From the NCBI RefSeq assembly GCF_002218025.2, contig NZ_AP018680.1:2294001-2358000 (forward strand): DNA of 64,000 nt. Reading direction: 5' to 3'. Below, piece after piece: positions 1-8,955 of this stretch (position 1 is the stretch's first letter; each line of letters opens with the position of its first letter). Source of the stretch: Vibrio casei (GTDB lineage: Bacteria > Pseudomonadota > Gammaproteobacteria > Enterobacterales > Vibrionaceae). The notes below the pieces were generated by a model, which worked only from the letters and a program-made list of their open reading frames with translations, was not told where the DNA came from and searched no databases. The translations under genes were made by a program, and so were the position numbers.

Positions 1-678
1 ATGACACGCATGAACGAACCCGCCCAAGTGACGACCATGAGCAATAATATCTTGCCTACGATATTGAGAGGGCAGGATAGAACGAGCCTCGGCCGTAGAG
101 ACTTTAATCCCCGGGTACGCCATAACCCAATACCAATCATCAAAGCAAGGTACTTCTTGGCTAATAATGCCTAATTCTTCTAGCATTAATTGCAAACCAC
201 CCAAATAACATGGCGCAACATTATCGTAATGCACCCCACCTGAAATCTGCCCTTCCATTTCTCCCATTAAGGCCAGCTGTTCCATTTCCGATAAAGGTTC
301 ACCATGAAAGCGGTTAAGCGCATCCAATGCCGCCACAATCGAACAAGCACTCGATCCTAACCCTGAACCAATTGGCATATTTTTTTCTAATGTCATTTCT
401 AACGGCAAAAGGTTGATGCCTTTTTTATCAAGCTCACGAGCAAACACACGCCAGCAATCGTAAACAATGTTTTCAGTTGGATCTGTCGGCAGTTTATCCA
501 CAAAACTGCCTGCCGTTTTTAATTCAAACGGAGTGTTACTTGGGGAGACCAATACGCGATCGCCAAGCAATGTCCCATCAATAGGAGAAACGGCTGCGCC
601 TAATACATCAAAACCAACGCTAACATTACCAATCGATGCTGGCGCATACACCACCACACTTTTATTCTTTAATGTCAT
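1..678 (-). CDS. thrB: homoserine kinase ThrB (N-terminal 226 residues, cut by window edge)
   Basis: Phosphorylates L-homoserine with ATP to O-phosphohomoserine in threonine synthesis (GHMP kinase family, cytoplasmic). The minus-strand frame is open from ATG at 678 to the window edge and begins [20 protein letters not shown]. The GHMP ATP-binding loop, motif [12 protein letters not shown], lies near residues 100-113. ThrB proteins are usually about 318 residues, so roughly 90 C-terminal residues lie outside the window. The ribosome-binding site GGAG is in the end of thrA; thrA stops 1 nt before this start, so the two are probably translationally coupled. thrC would be expected next, outside the window. 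The identification is firm. Confidence 0.96.
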   Translation of the reverse strand, partial: MTLKNKSVVVYAPASIGNVSVGFDVLGAAVSPIDGTLLGDRVLVSPSNTPFELKTAGSFVDKLPTDPTENIVYDCWRVFARELDKKGINLLPLEMTLEKNMPIGSGLGSSACSIVAALDALNRFHGEPLSEMEQLALMGEMEGQISGGVHYDNVAPCYLGGLQLMLEELGIISQEVPCFDDWYWVMAYPGIKVSTAEARSILPSQYRRQDIIAHGRHLGGFVHACH

Positions 679-679
679 G

Positions 680-3139
680 TTACACTCCTAATTTCCAGCC
701 AAGAGTACGCATGACATCGGAGAATACTCCCGCTGCGGTCACTTGCGTACCAGCGCCATAACCACGTAAGACTAATGGGATTGGCTGGTAATAGCGGCTA
801 TAAAACGCTAATGCATTTTCACCATCTTTGATTTTGTACATTGGATCATTGTCATCCACCGAAATCATTTTCACTCGACACTGACCATCATCAATACTAC
901 CAACATAACGTAATACCCGGCCTTCAGCCGCCGCTTTCGCTGACAGCTCAGCAAAATAGCCATCCGCTTGCGGTAAACGAGCCATGAATTCATCCACACT
1001 ACCTGAGTCATCAAAACCAGGAGGAAGTGCTTGCTCAACAATGACATCATCCAGCTCTAGCTCCATTCCGGCCTCACGAGCAAGAATAAGTAACTTACGC
1101 GCTACATCCATACCGGAAAGATCATCACGAGGATCTGGTTCGGTAAAACCGTTGTCTTTTGCAATATTCGTGGCCTGACTTAACGTCATGCCTTCATCTA
1201 GCTTACCGAAAATATAAGATAGTGAACCAGAAAGAATACCATTAAATTTTTCTAACTCATCACCTGCAGAAATTAAATTCTGTAAGTTCTCAATCACAGG
1301 CAGACCGGCGCCCACGGTGGTTTCATACATGAGCTTTCGACGACTATTACGCGCCGTTTCACGCAACTGGTGGTAAAAGCTCATGCTGGCAGTATTGGCT
1401 TTCTTATTTGGAGTGACAACATGAAAACCCGCCGCTAAGAAATCAATATATTGATTAGCTATCGTTTCACTTGACGTACAATCGACCAGCACAGGATTAA
1501 TAATGTGATTACGTTGTACCAAAGCTATCATACGAGATAAACTAAATTCTTCTGTAGCATGGTTCATGCGATCGCGCCAGTTATCAAGAGGTAACCCATC
1601 ACTATCAAGCAATAATCCTTTTGAGTTCGCTAAACCACAAACTCGAATGACAATTCCTTTTTCCGCTAACTTAGCTTGCTGACGCTGGAATTGATCCACT
1701 AACTCGCCACCGACACCACCAATACCAACAACAAAAACATCCAAGAAGTGCTTAGAATTAAACAAGTTTTCATGACAGGCTTTAACCGCAACCGCAATTC
1801 GGTCCTCTGGGATCACAGCTGAAATAGCACGCTCAGAAGAGCCTTGAGCAATCGCGACCACATTTACATTCACTTCGGCTAATGAAGAAAAGAATTGAGA
1901 TGCAACACCACGTGCGGTGCGCATTTTGTCACCAACTAAAGTGACAATTGCAACATCATCCGTAAATTCAATCGGATCAAGAAGACTGTCTTTTAATTCC
2001 AGTTCAAATGCTGCTTGAAGCGCTTGTTCTGCTTTCATTTTATCCGCCGCTTCAATACAAAAACTGATGCTGTATTCAGAGGAGGATTGAGTAATTAAAA
2101 CAATAGATACACCAGAAATTGACATTGCGCCAAAGACTCGGCTCGCCATACCAACCATGCCTTTCATACCAGGGCCAGATACGTTAACCATAGTTAAGTG
2201 GCTAAGTGTCGTAATCCCCTTAATAGCAAGATTATCTTCACCCGTATCTTGACCTATCAGTGTTCCCGCACCTTGAGGGCTAAAGCTATTTTTTATTAAA
2301 CATGGAATTTGAAACTGTGCGATAGGAGCAATGGTTTTAGGGTGAAGAACCGAAGCACCAAAATAAGATAACTCCATCGCTTCTTGGTAACTAAGGGATT
2401 TCAATAGGCGGGCATCTTCAACTAATCGAGGATCGCAATTATAAACGCCATCAACATCCGTCCAAATCTCACAACAATCCGCACGTAGGCAAGCAGCAAG
2501 GACGGCCGCAGAATAATCGGAACCATTACGGCCAAGGGTAACTAATTCACCTTGCTCATTACCCGCAGTAAAACCAGGCATAATATTAATATGGCCAATA
2601 GGCAATGGTGATTGACGGAAATTCAACGTTGAAGCATCGACATCAACCATGGCTTCAAGGTGACTGCCTTTTGCTAAAAGATAAGCGACGGGATCAATAA
2701 GACTGGCTTGCTTACCCTTTGCTTCAATAACCGCTTTCATTAGTTGAATTGAGATTCTTTCACCCTTACTAATGATCCGGGCGTTAACGTGGTCAGGACA
2801 CATGCCTAATAGTGCTATACCGTGCACATATTGGCGCAATTGTAACATTGATGTTTTCACTTGATTATCAAAGTCAGTATTTTCTAGGTTAGAAACCTGA
2901 TCTTTAATCTCAGAAAACAAAGCATAAAACGAGGCTTCTAACTCATTAACATTTAATTCAGCTTCACCATTTTTTAAGGTGTTTTCAATGACCGCAACAA
3001 GTTTATTCGTCGTTTTCCCAGGAGCAGATAACACAACGGCAACTTCTTCTTGCTGAGCATTATTAATAATAATATCTGCTGCTCTTAAAAAACGATCAGC
3101 GTCGGCCAGTGATGACCCTCCAAATTTTAATACTCGCAT
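680..3139 (-). CDS. thrA: bifunctional aspartokinase I / homoserine dehydrogenase I
   Basis: Catalyses the first (aspartate to aspartyl-phosphate) and third (aspartate semialdehyde to homoserine) steps of threonine synthesis. The 819-residue length matches E. coli ThrA (820). Order: N-terminal amino-acid kinase with [17 protein letters not shown], central ACT regulatory repeats (about residues 310-460), then the NAD(P)-binding homoserine dehydrogenase domain starting at [14 protein letters not shown] and the catalytic region [17 protein letters not shown]. An upstream in-frame GTG at 3151 would add four residues (MEEW), but the GGAGG at 3144-3148 is well placed only for the ATG at 3139, so I chose that start. 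First structural gene after the thrL attenuator; the family is feedback-inhibited by threonine. Confidence 0.97.
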   Translation of the reverse strand: MRVLKFGGSSLADADRFLRAADIIINNAQQEEVAVVLSAPGKTTNKLVAVIENTLKNGEAELNVNELEASFYALFSEIKDQVSNLENTDFDNQVKTSMLQLRQYVHGIALLGMCPDHVNARIISKGERISIQLMKAVIEAKGKQASLIDPVAYLLAKGSHLEAMVDVDASTLNFRQSPLPIGHINIMPGFTAGNEQGELVTLGRNGSDYSAAVLAACLRADCCEIWTDVDGVYNCDPRLVEDARLLKSLSYQEAMELSYFGASVLHPKTIAPIAQFQIPCLIKNSFSPQGAGTLIGQDTGEDNLAIKGITTLSHLTMVNVSGPGMKGMVGMASRVFGAMSISGVSIVLITQSSSEYSISFCIEAADKMKAEQALQAAFELELKDSLLDPIEFTDDVAIVTLVGDKMRTARGVASQFFSSLAEVNVNVVAIAQGSSERAISAVIPEDRIAVAVKACHENLFNSKHFLDVFVVGIGGVGGELVDQFQRQQAKLAEKGIVIRVCGLANSKGLLLDSDGLPLDNWRDRMNHATEEFSLSRMIALVQRNHIINPVLVDCTSSETIANQYIDFLAAGFHVVTPNKKANTASMSFYHQLRETARNSRRKLMYETTVGAGLPVIENLQNLISAGDELEKFNGILSGSLSYIFGKLDEGMTLSQATNIAKDNGFTEPDPRDDLSGMDVARKLLILAREAGMELELDDVIVEQALPPGFDDSGSVDEFMARLPQADGYFAELSAKAAAEGRVLRYVGSIDDGQCRVKMISVDDNDPMYKIKDGENALAFYSRYYQPIPLVLRGYGAGTQVTAAGVFSDVMRTLGWKLGV

Positions 3140-3172
3140 CCATTCCTCCACTCTTATTTTTTAATTTTGCAT

Positions 3173-3212
3173 AAAAAAAGGCCTGTATCTGGTGGGATAC
3201 AGGCCTTTTTTT
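3173..3212 (-). terminator. threonine operon attenuator (intrinsic terminator)
   Basis: A 17-bp stem (3173-3189 with 3196-3212) and a 6-nt loop; the GC-rich core is GCCTGTATC/GATACAGGC, and read on the minus strand it ends in a T run. It sits between the Thr/Ile-rich leader peptide thrL and thrA, the position of the known thr attenuator. Inference: stalling of ribosomes at Thr/Ile codons prevents its formation. Confidence 0.88.
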
Positions 3213-3224
3213 GAAAACTTTCGC

Positions 3225-3296
3225 TTACCAGCCTGCCCCAACATTAATCGTGTCGGTAATAATTGAGGTCATAATCGTCGCGCTGGTAAAAAACAT
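3225..3296 (-). CDS. thrL: thr operon leader peptide ThrL (23 residues)
   Basis: Short reading frame on the minus strand, MFFTSATIMTSIITDTINVG followed by AGW and TAA. It contains five Thr and four Ile codons in 23, the composition expected of the thr attenuator leader, which senses charged tRNA-Thr and tRNA-Ile. Its stop lies 12 nt before the attenuator stem. The peptide has no known function of its own; translation position controls read-through into thrA. It is too short for routine gene callers. Confidence 0.88.
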   Translation of the reverse strand: MFFTSATIMTSIITDTINVGAGW

Positions 3297-3333
3297 AATA
3301 ATTAGCTTTCTTCATTCACTTGAACAGCTTCTA

Positions 3334-3362
3334 GATTTACCGATTAAACGAGGCAGAGTCAA
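3334..3362 (-). promoter_or_regulatory. candidate thr operon promoter
   Basis: On the minus strand TTGACT (3357-3362) is followed after 17 nt by TAAATC (3334-3339), about 38 bp upstream of the thrL start. The -35 is good and the -10 poor, so this is only a candidate. The rest of 3300-3570 holds nothing else I can recognise. Confidence 0.35.
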
Positions 3363-3573
3363 TGAAAAGTTGAATTTATTCCTATTTAGGTCTAAGAACT
3401 CGATAGAATAGACAAAAATTATTCTCTAGCTATCATTTCATCACGCATCAATAACTCCGATAACTTTATCTATATAGAAATAAAGAAACGCCTAACATAA
3501 AAAAAACAGCATAAAGTAACAAAAGTAAGACTTTAAAATCACAAGAGAGAATAGATTTAACTAAAAGTGAAAA

Positions 3574-4068
3574 TCATACTAATACCGATAAATCCAATGC
3601 TTCGGTACTGATGACCACACCATTCCAATCCGAATAAATAAAATCACCGGGGTGTATACTGACACCACCAAAGTTTAGACTGACTTGCATTTCACCGCCT
3701 CCTCTTTTCTCTGTTTTAAATGGGTTGGTGGTTAACGCTTTCACACCAATGGGTATGTTAGAAAGAGCATATGCATCTCTGATCGCACCATTTATAATAA
3801 CACCTTGCCAATGATTCTGTTCTGCGAACAACGCTAGTTGATCACCAAGTAGCGACTTTTCTAGAGAACCATTTCCATCTATCACTAACACTTTACCTGT
3901 ACCATCTTGGCTTAACGCTTCACGCACTAAGCTATTATCGTGGTAACAGCGCAAAGTGACGACTTCACCATAAAAAGAAACTTTCTGACCGTAATTACTA
4001 AGAGGTAAATTAAGTAATATAAGGTTATCTTCAAATTGATCGCATAACTCAGGTAATAAATCATTCAT
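3574..4068 (-). CDS. RraA-family protein (putative 4-hydroxy-4-methyl-2-oxoglutarate aldolase / RNase regulator-like)
   Basis: 164 residues from ATG 4068, which follows a strong GGGAGG; an upstream in-frame ATG at 4137 would add a hydrophobic tail with no ribosome-binding site. Whole-length resemblance to RraA: start MNDLLPELCDQF, the VLVIDGNGSL segment, GVIINGAIRDAYAL, and C-terminal NFGGVSIHPGD. E. coli RraA inhibits RNase E, whereas relatives that keep the Arg-Asp of G-x-x-R-D are class II pyruvate aldolases. Here the Arg-Asp pair is present (GAIRD), so aldolase or oxaloacetate decarboxylase activity is conceivable. It is transcribed divergently from arcA with about 410 bp between them. 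Family is certain, exact function is not. Confidence 0.8.
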   Translation of the reverse strand: MNDLLPELCDQFEDNLILLNLPLSNYGQKVSFYGEVVTLRCYHDNSLVREALSQDGTGKVLVIDGNGSLEKSLLGDQLALFAEQNHWQGVIINGAIRDAYALSNIPIGVKALTTNPFKTEKRGGGEMQVSLNFGGVSIHPGDFIYSDWNGVVISTEALDLSVLV

Positions 4069-4198
4069 ATTGCCTCCCTGGCTTTTGTTATATTTTAGTA
4101 AAAATAACGCATACAAACATAAACCGTTAATATGCAATAAATTTCATTTAAATTATGTGGTTATTGTATATGTGAATATAGAGTATTCTTTTATTCGA

Positions 4199-4212
4199 TT
4201 GATTCAAATCAA
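4199..4212. promoter_or_regulatory. FNR-type operator upstream of arcA
   Basis: TTGATTCAAATCAA is a perfect match to the FNR consensus TTGAT-N4-ATCAA. It lies about 265 bp upstream of arcA in the divergent region with the RraA-family gene. E. coli arcA is FNR-activated, so a similar link is likely here. The rest of 4140-4476 is AT-rich and holds no gene. Confidence 0.65.
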
Positions 4213-4476
4213 CAAAGTGAATATTAGTCAACATCCTCTTATTGTTAGCAAGCTGTTAAGACTGTAAACTCATCTACATTGAGTAAATTAGAGAAAGTTA
4301 CTGACGATATCCCATATTTTGTTGGATTATAGCAGTAATACTTACAGTAGAAGATGGATAAATCAGAAATTACGATTCATCAAAAAGTGTCTTTCTCTTG
4401 AATTCCCTAACTAAATGTTATTTTTATCTAGAATTACTCACATAAGCATTATTTTAGTCACGATTTAGGTACTCCT

Positions 4477-5196
4477 ATGCATACCCCACAAATTCTTATC
4501 GTTGAAGATGAACAAGTCACACGCAATACGCTGAAGACTATTTTTGAAGCAGAAGGATATACTGTTTTTGAGGCCATCAATGGTGATAACATGCACCAGA
4601 TTCTTTCTGAGAATCAAATCAACTTGGTCATTATGGATATCAATCTGCCAGGTAAAAACGGTCTATTACTTGCAAGAGAACTGCGTGAACAAGCGAATGT
4701 TGCGCTAATGTTCTTAACTGGCCGAGATAATGAGGTTGATAAAATCTTGGGGCTAGAAATCGGTGCAGATGACTATATCACCAAACCATTTAATCCTCGA
4801 GAGTTAACCATTCGTGCCCGTAACTTATTACACCGTTCAATGCATAAAAACGATGCTCACGACGAAAAGCGTATTGTTGAAAAATATGAATTTAATGGTT
4901 GGGCTCTTGATATCAACAGCCGCTCTTTAGTTAACCCGATGGGCGAGAGTTACAAGCTGCCACGTTCAGAATTTCGCGCTTTACTTCACTTTTGTGAAAA
5001 CCCTGGCAAAATTCAAACTCGCGCCGATTTATTAAAAAAAATGACCGGTCGTGAGCTTAAGCCACATGATCGTACTGTGGATGTCACTATTCGTCGTATC
5101 CGTAAGCATTTTGAATCAATTGCCGACACGCCGGAAATCATTGCAACTATTCATGGTGAAGGCTACCGATTTTGTGGTGACCTCGTAAGCGAATAA
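4477..5196 (+). CDS. arcA: aerobic respiration control response regulator ArcA
   Basis: OmpR/PhoB-type response regulator that represses aerobic and activates fermentative genes when phosphorylated by ArcB. 239 residues against 238 in E. coli. Receiver domain residues 1-120: acidic pair in IVEDEQ, phospho-acceptor Asp54 in [13 protein letters not shown], Lys in ADDYITKPF. The winged-helix DNA-binding domain occupies about 135-232, ending [13 protein letters not shown]. It is convergent with arcB, which is adjacent here unlike in E. coli, and is preceded by a perfect FNR-type box. Identification is firm. Confidence 0.97.
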   Translation: MHTPQILIVEDEQVTRNTLKTIFEAEGYTVFEAINGDNMHQILSENQINLVIMDINLPGKNGLLLARELREQANVALMFLTGRDNEVDKILGLEIGADDYITKPFNPRELTIRARNLLHRSMHKNDAHDEKRIVEKYEFNGWALDINSRSLVNPMGESYKLPRSEFRALLHFCENPGKIQTRADLLKKMTGRELKPHDRTVDVTIRRIRKHFESIADTPEIIATIHGEGYRFCGDLVSE

Positions 5197-5211
5197 TTTT
5201 TTATTAAATAG

Positions 5212-5245
5212 AAAGCCTTATTAACTTTTAATGAGGCTTTTTTTA
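5212..5245. terminator. terminator between convergent arcA and arcB
   Basis: Stem AAAGCCTTATTAA / TTAATGAGGCTTT (5212-5224 with 5228-5240, one mismatch) followed by a T run on the plus strand. It starts 16 nt after the arcA stop; the opposite arm has a short A run, so it may also serve arcB. Confidence 0.75.
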
Positions 5246-5275
5246 AAAGATACAATAATCAAAAATATAAATTTG

Positions 5276-7675
5276 TTAACCTTTCTGTTGTAACCACTGT
5301 TTCAGTGTATTGATATCTGATTGATAGACTTGATCGATGTCGGTTACCCATTTACCAACTGACCGCTTCCAATTCTCTTCTTCTGGCGACTGCACCTTCT
5401 GTGCTAACTGCTGAATTCGTTGTAAACCAACCGAGCCAGCCGCACCTTTTATTTTATGCGCTTCAGAAACTAAATTTTCGTCATCACCCGACTCAAGGTA
5501 AAGGTTTAATAACGTCATATAATTAGGCATCGTTTCTTCAAACATGACAACGCTATTCATCACTAACTGGGAGCCCACAATGTCAATATAAGCGTTAAGC
5601 ATCTCTTTATCTAACACTCCTTCCTCATCTTCAGTCTTGGCCAAGTCTAGGGACGCAATGCTCTTTTTTTCTAATGACACAAAAGGGAGAGTCTCTTCCT
5701 TTAATGATCCAGAGTGAAGATATAAATCATTATGCAATGATCCTTCGATACATTGTTCAATAATTTTATATATTGCTTTAACGGATAAAGGCTTACTTAT
5801 CGCATCATCCATCCCACCTTGTAGATATGTATGCTTATCTTTCAACACGTTAGCTGTCAAGGCCACAAGTGGAGGTAATTTTTTATAAGTTCTTCGTAAT
5901 TGCTGAGCAATATCAAACCCGGTCATATCGGGTAATTGAATATCCAGTAACACTAAATCATAATCTTGAGGATGAAATTTAGCTAAAGCTTCCTCACCAC
6001 TCATGGCTACCTCAACGCTATGCCCTAGATTTTCCAAAACAGAGCAAGCCACTGTAATATTTAGCTCAATATCTTCTACCATAAAAATACGCAAACTGGA
6101 TTTGGAATAAAAATGCGGTTCAGACTCATAACCAAGCTTAACAACTGGAACACGAATTGAGACACTGAAGGTACTACCGAAACCAAGCTCACTATTAACC
6201 GTAATTTCGCCCCCCATTCTATGCGTAATTTCTTGCGAGACAGCAAGACCTATACCGGTTCCCACTGCATGTAAATTGTCTTTTCCTGATTTAACTTGAT
6301 AGTACATGCCAAATATATTGTCTATCTCAGACTCAGGGATACCTATCCCCGTATCCTCTATGTCAAATTGAATCTCGGCATATTCATTATCAAAATCAGC
6401 ACTTACATTGACCGACACGCCCCCTTCTTTTGTAAATTTCATGGCATTGCTGACTAAATTCCACAGAACTTGTCTTAGACGTGTTGCATCAACAAGAATG
6501 CCATGAGGCAACTCACTTAACCGATCTAATTCAAATCGAAGACCTTTTTGCTCTGCCATCAAACCTGAAATGCTTTCAATGTCGGTTATAAAACTATGAA
6601 AGTCAGTTTCAACGGCTAATAACTCAAGTTCACTGCGATCAAACTTATCTAAATCAATTACATCATTAAAAATATGCCCTAGAGTAATAGCGCTAACATT
6701 AATCGTTTGCATATATTTACGCTGATATTCATCCAGTTTCGAATCAAGCAAAATGCGGCTTAACCCAACAATACCATTTAAGGGTGTGCGTAATTCGTGA
6801 CTAATCGTAGAGATAAAAGTGGTTTTATCCTGGCTCGCTTTCACCAGTGCATCTTGATACACCTTACGCTCGGTAATATCTCGGCCAAAACCGACTAGAC
6901 CAAGCAATTGGTTGTCTTTGTTATAAAACGGTAATTTACGAAACTCAAAATAGGCTCGTTTATTATCTGGATATTGAAGCCAAATCTCATACGTTAACTC
7001 TTTGTTATATTGAAAAACTTTCGCATCAGTCGCCTCAACTTGTTGGCGAGTACAATCGTCGCTATAAACATCATAGATAGATAATCCAACCAATTTTTTT
7101 TCTGGTAAACCAACCAACTCTTCAAAAGCCTTATTACACCCGGAGAACTCACCATTCGTATTTCGGTAATAGATTAAATCAGGAGAGGCGTCTAAAAAAG
7201 ATCGCATCAAAGCCGTTCTTTCTGCCAGTTCCACTTGGGTTTTTTCACGTTGATAAACTTCATTTTCTAAATCTTGAATCGCCTCAAAACGTTCAACTTC
7301 CGCTTTCTCACGCTCTTCCATTTGTTGATGCAGTTTTCTAAGGTTTTCTTGCAATTCAACATTTAACTCACGATCACGAGCTCTCATATCTTTGAGTTTA
7401 AACACCATACTAGTCAAACGTTGCCGGGATTTTTCTAGCTGATCCACGACAACAGTCAAAAAATAAACCGCCCAAGGTGTGATTAATAAACCAAAGAAAA
7501 CCGATCGAATAATAACAATATTCTCAATTTCCCCCCGTAATACCAAGCTGACAGACACTTGAAGTAATACAGAAAAACACACTAAAGCTAATGCTAGCAG
7601 TATAGAAAAACGAGCGATGCCCAACTTAACAAGCAGATCAACATAATAACGAGCTAAATTTTTTAACGGTTTCAT
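5276..7675 (-). CDS. arcB: aerobic respiration control hybrid sensor kinase ArcB
   Basis: Inner-membrane tripartite histidine kinase that phosphorylates ArcA according to quinone redox state. 799 residues (E. coli 778). Two membrane helices at about 22-46 and 54-77, a coiled-coil linker 80-150, PAS 153-270, HisKA with His293 in ISHELRTPLNG, the ATPase boxes (NAMKF, DTGIGIPE, GTGIGLA), receiver Asp578 in LVLLDIQLPDMTG, and HPt His740 in SEAHKIKGAAGS. The redox cysteine equivalent to E. coli Cys180 is present (GEFSGC180), but nothing equivalent to Cys241 is seen; Cys208 is the only other PAS cysteine. The ATG overlaps by 1 nt the stop codon of the upstream GGDEF frame (TAATG) and has a GAGGAG ribosome-binding site. 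Confidence 0.96.
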   Translation of the reverse strand: MKPLKNLARYYVDLLVKLGIARFSILLALALVCFSVLLQVSVSLVLRGEIENIVIIRSVFFGLLITPWAVYFLTVVVDQLEKSRQRLTSMVFKLKDMRARDRELNVELQENLRKLHQQMEEREKAEVERFEAIQDLENEVYQREKTQVELAERTALMRSFLDASPDLIYYRNTNGEFSGCNKAFEELVGLPEKKLVGLSIYDVYSDDCTRQQVEATDAKVFQYNKELTYEIWLQYPDNKRAYFEFRKLPFYNKDNQLLGLVGFGRDITERKVYQDALVKASQDKTTFISTISHELRTPLNGIVGLSRILLDSKLDEYQRKYMQTINVSAITLGHIFNDVIDLDKFDRSELELLAVETDFHSFITDIESISGLMAEQKGLRFELDRLSELPHGILVDATRLRQVLWNLVSNAMKFTKEGGVSVNVSADFDNEYAEIQFDIEDTGIGIPESEIDNIFGMYYQVKSGKDNLHAVGTGIGLAVSQEITHRMGGEITVNSELGFGSTFSVSIRVPVVKLGYESEPHFYSKSSLRIFMVEDIELNITVACSVLENLGHSVEVAMSGEEALAKFHPQDYDLVLLDIQLPDMTGFDIAQQLRRTYKKLPPLVALTANVLKDKHTYLQGGMDDAISKPLSVKAIYKIIEQCIEGSLHNDLYLHSGSLKEETLPFVSLEKKSIASLDLAKTEDEEGVLDKEMLNAYIDIVGSQLVMNSVVMFEETMPNYMTLLNLYLESGDDENLVSEAHKIKGAAGSVGLQRIQQLAQKVQSPEEENWKRSVGKWVTDIDQVYQSDINTLKQWLQQKG

Positions 7676-8937
7676 TATTCTCCTCGTCCATCTTTTGAAC
7701 TGAAATCATCTGATGGTTTATACACACTAATCTGGGTTTGATTACGACCCGCATTCTTAGCGGCATAAAGTGCTTTACCGGCAAGATCAAGGGTAAATTC
7801 AGGGTATATTTCTCGTTGTGGAATAATCGTTGTCAATCCCAAGCTAATAGTTAGTTGGTTGCTAATCGGTGAATATTCATGTGGAATATTTAAATCGGCA
7901 ACCGCTTGATGAATCTTATCCGCAATAACCATACAACCTGGCATTTCCGTTTCAGGTAATAAAAAAACGAACACTTCCCCACTATAACGTGCAACTAAAT
8001 CGGCACCACGCTGGGTAACCTTAGAAAATGCCTCAGCAACCTTAATTAAAGCCTCATCGCCCCGTTGATGTCCATAGTGGTCATTAAAAGATTTAAAATA
8101 ATCAATATCGCAAATCATAATAGTCAGCGGGCTTTGTTGCCGTAAATGCAATGCCCAAAGCGCATTAAGTTGGTTATCAAGACGACGACGATTAGAAATG
8201 TTCGTTAATCCGTCAAAAAAGCTCAACTTTTCTAATTCAGCATTGGCAGTCGCTAGTTTTTGCTCTGCTAAAAAACGTTCGCTCACGTCCCGAGCAATCA
8301 ACAAACAACCTGTAGTAGTCGAAACGGGATCAACATAAGGCGCTTTTAATACGTCATACCAGATGGTTTCACCATTCTTTCGATTAACCATGTCGATAAA
8401 GCGCAGTGTGCGTCCTTTTTCTAACACTTCTAAATCACTTTTTGTAAACCGACCTACAAGACTTTCCGGTAAAACTTCATCTAATCGTCGCCCCAAAAGT
8501 GTACTAATAGAAGCAACACCAAGCGAATCGGCATACGGCTGATTGCACGCTTCGTGTACTCTATTTTCATTAAAGATCGCAATGGGATCGGGAGAAGCCG
8601 ATAAAATGGATTGCAATAAGGTTTCTCTTTGTGCAAGCTCAATTTCTAACGTTTGGCGTTTATCCATTTCAGCGCTAAAGGACTTCTGCATCGTAAACCA
8701 ATCCGTCACATCATGACTAATGCCTAGCATCCCAATAGCCACACCATCAGGGCCCATCAAAGGGCTAATATGAGTTTCTAATAGACAACTTTCACCATCA
8801 ATGGTTGTTGTCCATCGTTTATGAGTTGAACGACCTGATGAAATATCTACTTCAAGCGAGGCGCATCCTTCCTCTTTTCTTTCCAACCAAAATCGCTCGT
8901 AAGCCTTATTTGTACCTAATAGACTGTTATCTAAACT
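7675..8937 (-). CDS. PAS-PAS-GGDEF sensor protein, C-terminal part (frame-shifted from 8931-9434)
   Basis: About 420 residues in the -1 frame relative to the upstream segment, with no credible start of its own: the first available start, TTG at 8886, lies inside a PAS domain. Translation from 8937 reads KSLDNSLLGTNKAYERFW, the continuation of the PAS fold begun in the upstream frame. Order: PAS (to HDVTDW), a second PAS (SILSASPDPIAIF to ARDVSER), then GGDEF (FFDGLTNISNRRRLD, DIDYFKSFNDHYGHQRGDEAL). The signature motif is SGEVF in place of GG(D/E)EF, so diguanylate cyclase activity is doubtful. The stop overlaps the arcB ATG. It may be a pseudogene, a sequencing error, or a product of ribosomal or transcriptional slippage. 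Confidence 0.72.
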   Translation of the reverse strand, partial: SLDNSLLGTNKAYERFWLERKEEGCASLEVDISSGRSTHKRWTTTIDGESCLLETHISPLMGPDGVAIGMLGISHDVTDWFTMQKSFSAEMDKRQTLEIELAQRETLLQSILSASPDPIAIFNENRVHEACNQPYADSLGVASISTLLGRRLDEVLPESLVGRFTKSDLEVLEKGRTLRFIDMVNRKNGETIWYDVLKAPYVDPVSTTTGCLLIARDVSERFLAEQKLATANAELEKLSFFDGLTNISNRRRLDNQLNALWALHLRQQSPLTIMICDIDYFKSFNDHYGHQRGDEALIKVAEAFSKVTQRGADLVARYSGEVFVFLLPETEMPGCMVIADKIHQAVADLNIPHEYSPISNQLTISLGLTTIIPQREIYPEFTLDLAGKALYAAKNAGRNQTQISVYKPSDDFSSKDGRGE

Positions 8938-8955
8938 TTTAAAAAAACCAATTCA
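8931..8955 (-). other. frame break at slippery tract TTTTTTTAAAA
   Basis: On the minus strand T7 (8947-8941) is followed by A4 (8940-8937). In the upstream frame the codons are GTT TTT TTA AAA GTT TAG, so the heptamer T TTA AAA (8943-8937) has the X-XXY-YYZ form of -1 frameshift sites. Slipping there gives AGT TTA GAT and enters the downstream frame. The downstream frame is closed by TGA at 8955-8953, so the shift must fall within these 25 nt. A one-base insertion error in T7 would give the same repair. Confidence 0.7.

Noticed and set aside
8884..8886. TTG at 8886 as the true start of an independent GGDEF gene
   Set aside because: It lies inside a PAS domain whose first strand is encoded just upstream in the same frame and, before that, in the other frame; there is no ribosome-binding site.
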